Origin: Nostoc sp. CHAB 5715
Lineage (GTDB): Bacteria > Cyanobacteriota > Cyanobacteriia > Cyanobacteriales > Nostocaceae
Direction: 5' to 3'
Assembly: GCF_020829685.1 (NCBI RefSeq)
Contig: NZ_JAIVFR010000076.1
Coordinates: 1 to 12,471 of the forward strand
Length of the DNA stretch: 12,471 bases
The translations under genes were made by a program, and so were the position numbers. Position 1 is the first letter of the stretch. Every line of letters begins with the position of its first letter. The notes below the pieces were generated by a model, which saw only the letters and a program-made list of their open reading frames with translations, was not told the DNA's origin and searched no databases. Of this stretch, positions 7,161-12,471 are shown piece by piece.

Positions 7161-7874
7161 TTACTCTGGTAATTTTTCAATACTTGATTCACTTAACATT
7201 TGCAAACGACGAGAAACTTCATCATCTACAGTCATGCGTTCTATTTCAGCCTGGAGTTTTTCAGTTGGATTTTCAGAGATTTCAGCTAAAGCGCCTGTCT
7301 GTAAATTTCGGCGCTCAACTGCACTTTTAGCTTTTTCAAAGTCACTTTTCGCCGAACCAATATCAAATTCATTATTGACTTTGGCAATCATTGCTAGTGC
7401 TTCATTCACCTCTGACATATCTTTCATATTTTGCATATCAGCTTTGTAGGTTTCTAGCTTCATGCGCTCACGGTTTAGCTTGTCTTTGGAAGCATTCACA
7501 GATGTCTCAGCCTGCTTAACCATTTCCTCCAATTTGGGCAAAATTTGCTCTGTCTGAATTGCCTTAGCCATTGCCATCCGCGCTGCTTCTTGATTACCAC
7601 TGCGCTGGGCAATATTTGCTTGCTGCTCCAAAGTCTGTAATTCTTTAACTTTTGTCTCGTATTTATTTTTGGCTGTTTTGTAAGAACCTTCTTGCATAGC
7701 AACAGCTTGAGCTAGTTTTTGTACCGATTCCTGCATTGATTGCAGTGATTCTTCAGCTACGGCTACAGCCACTTTGCCACCAGATTCCACCGGCATTCCC
7801 CATAGCCAATTCCAAGTACCAACTATGGTTCGTCCTGCTTTTTCACCCATTAACCAGTACATAGCTTTTTTCAT
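7161..7874 (-). CDS. PspA/IM30-family coiled-coil protein
   Basis: This 237-residue, charged, mostly helical protein resembles PspA/IM30 (Vipp1) proteins, relatives of ESCRT-III that coat and stabilise membranes. A hydrophobic/aromatic N-terminal stretch (YWLMGEKAGRTIVGTWNWLW, 6-25) could bind membrane. A long coiled coil covers about 40-150, with the family-typical segment around QRSGNQEAARMAMAKA (90-105). A second helix pair follows at 150-190 (MSEVNEALAMIAKVNNEF), then an acidic tail. The N-terminus differs from canonical PspA and IM30, so it is a divergent paralogue, not the housekeeping vipp1. A good Shine-Dalgarno box (AGGTG, 6-base spacing) supports the ATG. It is the first gene of an operon with the anchored PstS-like protein. 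A role in envelope stress or membrane remodelling tied to that receptor is inference. Confidence 0.75.
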   Translation of the reverse strand: MKKAMYWLMGEKAGRTIVGTWNWLWGMPVESGGKVAVAVAEESLQSMQESVQKLAQAVAMQEGSYKTAKNKYETKVKELQTLEQQANIAQRSGNQEAARMAMAKAIQTEQILPKLEEMVKQAETSVNASKDKLNRERMKLETYKADMQNMKDMSEVNEALAMIAKVNNEFDIGSAKSDFEKAKSAVERRNLQTGALAEISENPTEKLQAEIERMTVDDEVSRRLQMLSESSIEKLPE

Positions 7875-7880
7875 TTATCA

Positions 7881-7885
7881 CACCT
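7881..7885 (-). promoter_or_regulatory. Ribosome binding site of the PspA-like gene
   Basis: AGGTG on the minus strand lies six bases before the ATG at 7872-7874 and supports that start. Confidence 0.65.
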
Positions 7886-7922
7886 ATCTTACGAAGAGTA
7901 GTTTTAATCAGATACAGCAAGT

Positions 7923-7952
7923 TTTATGCTCAGGGTAAGCGCATTTTGTCAA
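7923..7952 (-). promoter_or_regulatory. Possible hybrid promoter for the PspA-PBP operon
   Basis: On the minus strand a perfect TTGACA (7947-7952) is followed after 18 bases by CATAAA (7923-7928, four of six matches to TATAAT). The -35 box lies inside the end of the inserted 132-base element and the -10 box lies in the flanking target duplication. Transcription would start near 7915, leaving a leader of about 40 bases. The spacing is one base above optimum. Confidence 0.4.
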
Positions 7953-8062
7953 TAACGAGACTGCTTTGACCCCTAGAAAATAAATCAAGCAATAAATCTG
8001 ATTCTTTTGTTAATACATTAATTAAGGTTTTTGTCAAGAGCAATTTAGATGCGCTTACCCTG
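7931..8062. mobile_element. 132-base MITE-like element with 10-base target duplication
   Basis: Perfect 14-base terminal inverted repeats, CAGGGTAAGCGCAT (7931-7944) and ATGCGCTTACCCTG (8049-8062), are flanked on both sides by GTTTTATGCT (7921-7930 and 8063-8072), a 10-base direct repeat that fits a target-site duplication. The interior is AT-rich and has no open frame, so the element is non-autonomous. The duplication length fits transposases of the ISAs1 or IS4 families; which one mobilised it cannot be told here. Confidence 0.8.
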
Positions 8063-8130
8063 GTTTTATGCTTGCGACTCTTATTAAACTCACATCCAAT
8101 ATTTTTAGTTTTATGAAATGAGTGAGTACA

Positions 8131-8200
8131 AATGGCACGAAAATAAACGTAAATCCTTGAGTTAAGAGGCTTTGGGATTTTAGCTTAACTGCGTGCCATT
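8131..8200. repeat. 70-base inverted-repeat element, possible IS remnant
   Basis: AATGGCACG (8131-8139) and CGTGCCATT (8192-8200) form 9-base perfect ends. An inner stem AGTTAAG (8160-8166) with CTTAACT (8184-8190) follows. The right half reads outward like the end of an insertion sequence. No target duplication is obvious, and no coding content is present. Confidence 0.45.
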
Positions 8201-8215
8201 AGAATTTATAGAGTA

Positions 8216-8363
8216 CGATCGCACCAAAGAACTAAAACCTGTAGGACTTACGCACGCTCTACGAATTCTTGGCGTTCTTGGCGTCTTGGCGGTTCGATAA
8301 ATTAAGCTTTTGGGCGATTTTTGCGTAAGTCCTAACCTGTTAAAAAGTTCTTTGGTGCGATCG
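8216..8363. repeat. 18-base hairpin split by a nested element
   Basis: CGATCGCACCAAAGAACT (8216-8233) and AGTTCTTTGGTGCGATCG (8346-8363) are perfect inverted repeats. If the 93-base insert and its duplicated bases are removed, the arms are separated by a loop of only about 14 bases (AAAACCTGTTAAAA), so this was once a compact hairpin. The outer end overlaps a HIP1 octamer (8357-8364) at the edge of the RTX remnant. Confidence 0.65.
8242..8334. mobile_element. 93-base miniature element in a hairpin loop
   Basis: TAGGACTTACGCA (8242-8254) and TGCGTAAGTCCTA (8322-8334) are perfect 13-base terminal inverted repeats. They are flanked by the direct repeat ACCTG (8237-8241 and 8335-8339), a probable 5-base target duplication. 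The interior holds a CTTGGCGTTCTTGGCGTCTT repeat (8269-8288) of the kind common in cyanobacterial spacers. It has no coding capacity. Confidence 0.7.
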
Positions 8364-8449
8364 CTACCTTCACCACCATCAATGTTGTCATTGCCAGCAT
8401 CACCAAAAATCAAATCTTCACCAGTTCCTCCTTCCACTGTATAAGTGAA
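8360..8449 (-). pseudogene. Remnant of an RTX (hemolysin-type Ca2+-binding) repeat gene
   Basis: On the minus strand this short segment encodes EGGTGEDLIFGDAGNDNIDG followed by GEGSD, about two nonapeptide repeats of the GGxGxDxLx type that bind Ca2+ in secreted RTX proteins. A stop codon lies just upstream (8450-8452). Past the last repeat the frame runs into the hairpin and nested element, ending in unrelated sequence. An 85-codon open frame starting at GTG 8437 exists, but only its first third is RTX-like. It is best read as a gene fragment left after rearrangement. Confidence 0.7.
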
Positions 8450-8523
8450 TTAAAAATCAGGTAAACTCAAGCAGCAAAAGCTTTGTTGTCTTTCGGGGAA
8501 GTAATTAACAGGCACAGCACCTT

Positions 8524-8528
8524 GGGAG
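8524..8528 (+). promoter_or_regulatory. Ribosome binding site before the GTG start
   Basis: GGGAG lies 10 bases before the GTG at 8539. It supports this non-ATG start, since no in-frame ATG lies close by. Confidence 0.5.
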
Positions 8529-8538
8529 CAAAACCGTT

Positions 8539-9228
8539 GTGGATGAACAACTTAAAAAACTGATTGATGAGGTATGCTGCTACCCAGACCCCAGTCTAGA
8601 AAGGCAGAAAGCATTAAATAGACTGCTTATGGTGATTCAACAACTCCCTGGCATTTATAAGTCTGGACACCAAGACTATTTAGAAGCCTTAAATCAAACT
8701 TGGGAATGGGTGAGCCGGAAGATTTGCTCTTTTGAAGCGCGATCGCCTTCGCTCCAACAAAGTCTAGTAATCTGGATTAATGGCTATCTCAAGTGGCGCA
8801 TTAAAGATTTATATATACCAGATAGTAATTATACTATCAGTTTAGACAGACTTACCCGTAACGATGAGGGTGACGAAACAACCCTGCTAAATATCTTGCC
8901 AGATCGGCAATCACAAACTATTTCTTTAGATTTGCTGGATATCAAAATTGCCCAAATCCAGGAAACTGAGCGCCAGTGCCTTGGAAAACGCATTTGGCAA
9001 TATATTGAGCAAGACGAAGAGGGTAAATTAACAGCGAGTCATCCCCGCAAAAATCCAGAATGCCATTGTCACTTATTGGCAATGCGCTTACTTCTGGAAC
9101 AACCACCTCATAAAATCGCTGATATTGCTAGAGAGTTAAATATAAGCAATCAAACTCTCTACTCCCACTGGAAGAAAAATTGCCTTCCCCTGTTAAGAGA
9201 AATTGGTATGAATTTCGGATCTGACTAA
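8539..9228 (+). CDS. Sigma-70-like transcription factor (ECF-like)
   Basis: This 229-residue soluble protein begins with GTG. A region-2-like helical block (about 45-95, DYLEALNQTWEWVSRKICSF then IWINGYLKWRIKD) resembles the core- and -10-binding part of sigma factors. It is followed by a linker (SLD...DE..., 100-130) and a C-terminal region-4-like helix-turn-helix (HKIADIARELNISNQTLYSHWKK, 191-213) that would contact a -35 box. Regions 1 and 3 are absent, as in ECF sigma factors. Odd features are CC at 13-14 and CHCH at 175-178. It is the first gene of a three-gene operon; its stop overlaps the next start as TAATG, implying coupled translation. It may act as an alternative sigma factor or DNA-binding regulator for the operon; no anti-sigma gene is recognisable. 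Family similarity is clear at both ends, activity as a true sigma factor is not proven. Confidence 0.75.
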   Translation: MDEQLKKLIDEVCCYPDPSLERQKALNRLLMVIQQLPGIYKSGHQDYLEALNQTWEWVSRKICSFEARSPSLQQSLVIWINGYLKWRIKDLYIPDSNYTISLDRLTRNDEGDETTLLNILPDRQSQTISLDLLDIKIAQIQETERQCLGKRIWQYIEQDEEGKLTASHPRKNPECHCHLLAMRLLLEQPPHKIADIARELNISNQTLYSHWKKNCLPLLREIGMNFGSD

Positions 9229-10133
9229 TGACTAACACACAACCACATATTTTAAGCGTCCCTCTCCCCCAAAATGCCCACCGTTGGGCTGAGGAATTTG
9301 CCAGCCAGCAAGATAACCCCCAAAAGGGAAAACAAGTTTATCTAAATACTTTGGCTGTTTATGCCGTTCACAGTTATCTCAAATGGCTCAACGTTGAGAC
9401 AGCACTTAATCAAGGCGACAGTTGGCATCGTGGTTTAAGGGCAATTTTTGATGTTGCTGATTTAGTTTTGCCTGGTGTTGGTAAGCTTGAATGTCGTCCA
9501 GTGTTACCGGGTGAGGTTGCTATAGTCTTGCCTCCAACCATGACACAAGAACGCATTGGTTATGTAGGAGTTCAGTTTAGTCAGCAATTAGATTATGTAA
9601 AATTACTAGGATTTCTTCCAGCAAGGGAGATGACTGAATCACCAGCAATACTGCAAATAGGACAACTGCAATTATTTGATACTCTTTTCGAGATTATCCA
9701 GATGCGAACGCTATTAATAAATCTGCGTCAATGGGTTACGGGAATCTTCCAGCCAGATTGGCAACCCCCAGAGTTAGTGTTTGCTAACAATTTCAGAAGC
9801 AGTAGCACAATGACTCGCGCTTCAACTAACTCCATCAGTCGGGCAAAGGTGATTAAATTGGAAAGTCAAGTACTGTTGTTAGTGCAGTTAACTCCCACAG
9901 ATAGCGAAATTTTTAATATTTGCCTACGAATTTATCCCGGTAATGATTCTATTCATCTACCACCAGATTTACAACTGATTGTCTTTGATGAAGCCGGAAA
10001 CACTAGCATGGAAGCGCAAGCAAGAAGTGCAGATGACTGGATGCAACTAGAGTTTAGCTGCCAGCACGAGGAAAAATTCAGTGTCAAAATAGTGTTAAAG
10101 GAAACAAGTCTGATGCAAGAGTTTGTTGTTTAA
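9228..10133 (+). CDS. DUF1822 family protein
   Basis: This 301-residue protein of unknown function belongs to the cyanobacterial DUF1822 family. It is recognised by the N-terminal block near residues 10-60 (LPQNAHRWAEEFA, then KGKQVYLNTLAVYAVHSYLKWL) and the central VLPGVGKLECRPV...VLPP segment. There is no signal peptide or membrane segment, so it should be cytoplasmic. The C-terminal half (about 200-301) looks beta-rich, with alternating hydrophobic strands and acidic loops. It overlaps the sigma-like gene by one base and precedes the CHAT gene by 21 bases, so the three products are made together, probably in related amounts. From memory, DUF1822 genes often sit beside CHAT and sigma-like genes in cyanobacteria, which suggests an adaptor or regulator role; that is inference. 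Confidence 0.85.
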   Translation: MTNTQPHILSVPLPQNAHRWAEEFASQQDNPQKGKQVYLNTLAVYAVHSYLKWLNVETALNQGDSWHRGLRAIFDVADLVLPGVGKLECRPVLPGEVAIVLPPTMTQERIGYVGVQFSQQLDYVKLLGFLPAREMTESPAILQIGQLQLFDTLFEIIQMRTLLINLRQWVTGIFQPDWQPPELVFANNFRSSSTMTRASTNSISRAKVIKLESQVLLLVQLTPTDSEIFNICLRIYPGNDSIHLPPDLQLIVFDEAGNTSMEAQARSADDWMQLEFSCQHEEKFSVKIVLKETSLMQEFVV

Positions 10134-10142
10134 GACAAACAA

Positions 10143-10149
10143 AAGGAGA
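10143..10149 (+). promoter_or_regulatory. Strong ribosome binding site of the CHAT gene
   Basis: AAGGAGA lies five bases before the ATG at 10155. It is the best Shine-Dalgarno match in the window and suggests the CHAT protein is also translated independently of the upstream pair. Confidence 0.75.
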
Positions 10150-10154
10150 CAGGA

Positions 10155-12290
10155 ATGGCGATCATCAAGTTGAAACTCAGACGCAATTCACCAGATGGAT
10201 TTTTGGTAATTCTAACAGCGAAGAACTTGGATGAAGAAACAGAAGGATTTTTGCCTCCGTTACCACCAAATTTAGAATCATCCTTTAATGAATGGCAATC
10301 AGCCTATCGTCAAATCGAAGCTGTACGCTCTTATGTTGCTCCTGCACCAGGGGTACGTCTTACACCCAAAAATGTGACGATTCATTCCCACGGGGAACAT
10401 ACGGGAGCAGTCAAAGATTATCTAAATCAATGGCTCAATTCTGGAGATAGCAGGTGGCAACCAATCCGGGATAGATTAATTGCGATCGCTCAACAATTAC
10501 ATGAATCAAATGATGAGATTCGCGTGATAATTGATGCCAAAGATATCGATTTACGCCGCCTTCCTTGGCAAGCATGGAATTTATTAGAAGAACACTATCC
10601 CAACGCTGAAGTTGCCCTCAGTGTCCCCAAAAGCTCCAATACTAAGATAAAAAAACTAGTTCCTCAAAGTACAAAAGTCAGAATTTTAGTTGTTGTGGGC
10701 AGAAGTGACGGCATTAATACAAAAGATGACTTAAAAGTAATTCAAGACTTAGAGACAGATGGAGTAGAAGTACGCTGTTTAATTAAGCCTAGCCGCCGGG
10801 ATTTGTCTGATGCTCTTTGGGAAGAACAAGGCTACCATATTTTCGTTTTTACGGGACATAGTGGAAGTCAAGAAGATGGGCAGATAGGTTGGATTGAACT
10901 TAACGACAAAGAAAGTTTGACTATTGAGGAATTTAAGGAGGCTTTGAAGCAAGCTATTGATAAAGGATTACAGTTAGCAATTTTTAATTCTTGTGATGGT
11001 TTAGGATTAGCTAACCAACTTGCCCAAATAAATTTACCTCAAGTTATTATCATGCGGGAACCTGTCCCAGACCCCGTAGCAGTAGATTTTTTAAGGTACT
11101 TTTTCCAAGAATTTACCCATAATAATAAGTCATTATTTACTTCTGTAAAAAAAGCCCGCAAACGCCTAGAACATTTTAAATCTGATTATCCAGGTGCAAT
11201 TTGGTTGCCAACAATTTGTATTGAAGCTAATGTTGAACCGTTGACTTGGCAAGGATTACGCGAAGGTTATCCGGCAAAGCAGACTCCACCCAAGCCAGAG
11301 GATTCACCTCATCAACCAAAGAAAAATATCAAGCCGTGGTTATTAATTGGTTTGCTTGGTGTGGTTGTTATTAGTGGTGTAGCCCATTTAGTTGGGAAAA
11401 AAGTCAACTCCGATTTTAGTTCGGTAACTGCTCCCGGAGGAACATGGCTTTATGGTGGTAGCACATCTTGGGCACCAGTTCGGCAATATGTAGATCCTGA
11501 AATCAAAAAAGCACATCCGCAGTTTGAATTACGCTATACAGATGCGCTTAATGCTACACCAGGTTCCGGTACGGGAATTCGGATGTTGTTAGAAGGACAA
11601 CTTACCTTTTCTCAATCCTCCCGCCCGATCGCAACCAGAGAGTATCAACAAGCTCAACAACAGGGATTTAGCCTGAAACAAACTCCAGTGGCTTTGGAAG
11701 GATTAGCGATCGCTGTTCACCCCAATCTGCAAATTCCAGGGCTAACTTTAGGACAAATTAAAGATATTTACACTGGTAAAATAACTAATTGGAATCAGGT
11801 TGGCGGCCCTAACCTAAAAATTACTGCTTACTCCCGTCGCTTTGAAGACGCAGGCACTGTCGAGTTCTTAGTTGAGAATATTCTCGGTAAAGAAAATCTG
11901 GGAAGTAATGTAGTATACGTCCACGATACAACAGACGGACTGAGAAAATTAGCAAGCGATCGCGGTGGTATTTACTACGCCTCGGCTCCAGAAGTTGTCC
12001 CCCAATGTCAGATTAAACCATTGGCGATCGCTAAACAAGGGAACAATTTTGTAGCACCTTATACAGAACCTTTAATTAAAGCCGATCAATGTCCGAACCA
12101 ACGGAACAAGTTAAACACTGATGCTTTTAAAACAGGTCAGTATCCAATTACACGTCAGATGTTTGTCATAGTTAAACAGAATAGTAATAACAGTTTAGAA
12201 CAACAAGCGGGTGAGGCATACGCCAATATGTTACTAACAAATCAGGGACAAAAACTGATGAATAAAGCTGGATTTGTGCGTATCCGTTGA
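10155..12290 (+). CDS. CHAT-domain protease fused to membrane helix and PstS-like domain
   Basis: This 711-residue protein has three parts. Residues 1-160 form an N-terminal module often seen ahead of CHAT domains. The CHAT (caspase-like) domain spans about 170-357, with the probable catalytic dyad His235 in FTGHSG and Cys280 in FNSCDG; both are present, so peptidase activity is plausible. A Pro/Lys-rich stretch (370-393) leads into one membrane helix (about 394-413). Residues 425-711 form a PstS-like type-2 binding domain with GGSTS (434-438), SGTGI (471-475), YTGKITNWNQVGG (539-551) and R562...AGT (566-568), where the usual Ser of the phosphate loop is Ala566. With no signal peptide and more lysines before the helix, the CHAT part should be cytoplasmic and the binding domain outside. 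It is the last gene of the sigma-like/DUF1822 operon. A ligand-controlled membrane protease is the leading idea; substrate and ligand are unknown. Confidence 0.88.
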   Translation: MAIIKLKLRRNSPDGFLVILTAKNLDEETEGFLPPLPPNLESSFNEWQSAYRQIEAVRSYVAPAPGVRLTPKNVTIHSHGEHTGAVKDYLNQWLNSGDSRWQPIRDRLIAIAQQLHESNDEIRVIIDAKDIDLRRLPWQAWNLLEEHYPNAEVALSVPKSSNTKIKKLVPQSTKVRILVVVGRSDGINTKDDLKVIQDLETDGVEVRCLIKPSRRDLSDALWEEQGYHIFVFTGHSGSQEDGQIGWIELNDKESLTIEEFKEALKQAIDKGLQLAIFNSCDGLGLANQLAQINLPQVIIMREPVPDPVAVDFLRYFFQEFTHNNKSLFTSVKKARKRLEHFKSDYPGAIWLPTICIEANVEPLTWQGLREGYPAKQTPPKPEDSPHQPKKNIKPWLLIGLLGVVVISGVAHLVGKKVNSDFSSVTAPGGTWLYGGSTSWAPVRQYVDPEIKKAHPQFELRYTDALNATPGSGTGIRMLLEGQLTFSQSSRPIATREYQQAQQQGFSLKQTPVALEGLAIAVHPNLQIPGLTLGQIKDIYTGKITNWNQVGGPNLKITAYSRRFEDAGTVEFLVENILGKENLGSNVVYVHDTTDGLRKLASDRGGIYYASAPEVVPQCQIKPLAIAKQGNNFVAPYTEPLIKADQCPNQRNKLNTDAFKTGQYPITRQMFVIVKQNSNNSLEQQAGEAYANMLLTNQGQKLMNKAGFVRIR

Positions 12291-12295
12291 ACAAG

Positions 12296-12358
12296 AGGTA
12301 AGGGGGTAGGGGGCAGGGGGAGATGAGGGAGATGAGGGAGATGAGGGAGCAGGGGAGG
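12296..12358. repeat. G-rich purine tract with three AGATGAGGG repeats
   Basis: Six bases after the CHAT stop codon, runs of four to five G (12302-12320) lead into three perfect copies of AGATGAGGG (12321-12347) and a further GGGG. Strand asymmetry is nearly complete (almost all purine on the plus strand). Several G runs could form a quadruplex in the transcript's 3' end. Such tracts also occur as ordinary Nostocales tandem repeats. Confidence 0.6.
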
Positions 12359-12370
12359 CAGTTAGAATCT

Positions 12371-12405
12371 TTCTTTCTGTGTTCTCTGTGCCTCTGTGGT
12401 TCGTT
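12371..12405. repeat. Dispersed TCTGTG-type cyanobacterial repeat
   Basis: TTCTGTGTTCTCTGTGCCTC followed by TGTGGTTCGTT is a short quasi-tandem repeat familiar from cyanobacterial spacers. It is analogous in form to the CTTGGCG repeat inside the 93-base element at 8269-8288, and both end in GGTTCG. It is non-coding. No gene is seen from here to the window end. Confidence 0.5.
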
Positions 12406-12471
12406 ATTTAATATAAGTATTGTTAGCTTGACACAGTAGTATTAAATAATAAATGCTACACAGGCAACAGT

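Noticed and set aside
8180..8437. An 85-codon minus-strand open frame beginning with RTX repeats
   Set aside because: Only its first 26 codons are RTX-like; the rest reads through a hairpin and a miniature element. It is treated as a pseudogene fragment, not an intact gene.
7875..8538. Pho-box control of the two PstS-like operons
   Set aside because: I looked for tandem CTTAACCT-type octamers with 3-base spacing on both strands. Only isolated CTTAACT/AGTTAAG words occur, and those belong to the inverted-repeat element at 8131-8200.
10155..12290. Relationship of the CHAT gene to a type III-E CRISPR (Craspase) system
   Set aside because: There are no TPR repeats in the protein, no cas genes and no repeat-spacer array in the window. 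Only the CHAT fold is shared.
12428..12456. A promoter leading out of the window (TTGACA at 12428-12433)
   Set aside because: No acceptable -10 box lies 16-18 bases downstream; the best candidates match three of six positions.

Overview
The window looks like chromosomal DNA of a filamentous, Nostoc/Anabaena-type cyanobacterium. This rests on the many HIP1 octamers (GCGATCGC, more than ten, inside and between genes), several short dispersed repeats of the kinds that crowd Nostocales intergenic DNA, and the gene families present: a DUF3536-type GH57 protein, a 4-Cys Ser/Thr kinase, DUF1822, and a CHAT protein. No rRNA, tRNA or CRISPR array was seen. The assignment is by recognition, not by database search.

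Left part (1-4929): a repeat-bearing spacer, then a minus-strand GH57/DUF3536 glycoside hydrolase (213-2984) that carries an in-frame repeat insertion. A 600-base spacer follows, ending in a 177-base inverted-repeat element, and then a plus-strand calcium/proton exchanger (3587-4678). A short spacer with two further repeats leads to the kinase.

Middle (4930-7874): a 4-Cys Ser/Thr kinase (4930-6138), with another in-frame repeat in its linker, converges on a minus-strand two-gene operon. The shared 3' space holds a strong two-tier hairpin. The operon encodes a PspA/IM30-type coiled-coil protein (7161-7874) followed 6 bases later by a membrane-anchored PstS-like binding protein (6273-7154). Upstream, 7921-8449 is a graveyard of small elements. 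It holds a 132-base element with 14-base terminal inverted repeats and a 10-base target duplication, a 70-base inverted-repeat element, and a 93-base element nested in the loop of a hairpin. That hairpin abuts a remnant of an RTX calcium-binding repeat gene. The 132-base element may supply the -35 box of the PspA operon promoter.

Right part (8539-12290): a tight three-gene operon on the plus strand encodes a sigma-70-like protein, a DUF1822 protein and a CHAT-domain protein. The first two overlap as TAATG; the third starts 21 bases later behind a strong ribosome binding site. The CHAT protein is the most interesting gene. An N-terminal caspase-like CHAT domain with an apparent His235/Cys280 dyad is joined through one predicted membrane helix to a C-terminal PstS-like binding domain. 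The layout suggests a membrane protease whose cytoplasmic effector is controlled by an anion or phosphate-like ligand outside. The divergent neighbour operon also tethers a related binding domain to the membrane beside an envelope-stress PspA relative, so the two operons may form one ligand-sensing envelope module. That functional link is inference. The window ends in a G-rich repeat tract and a dispersed repeat with no further gene visible.
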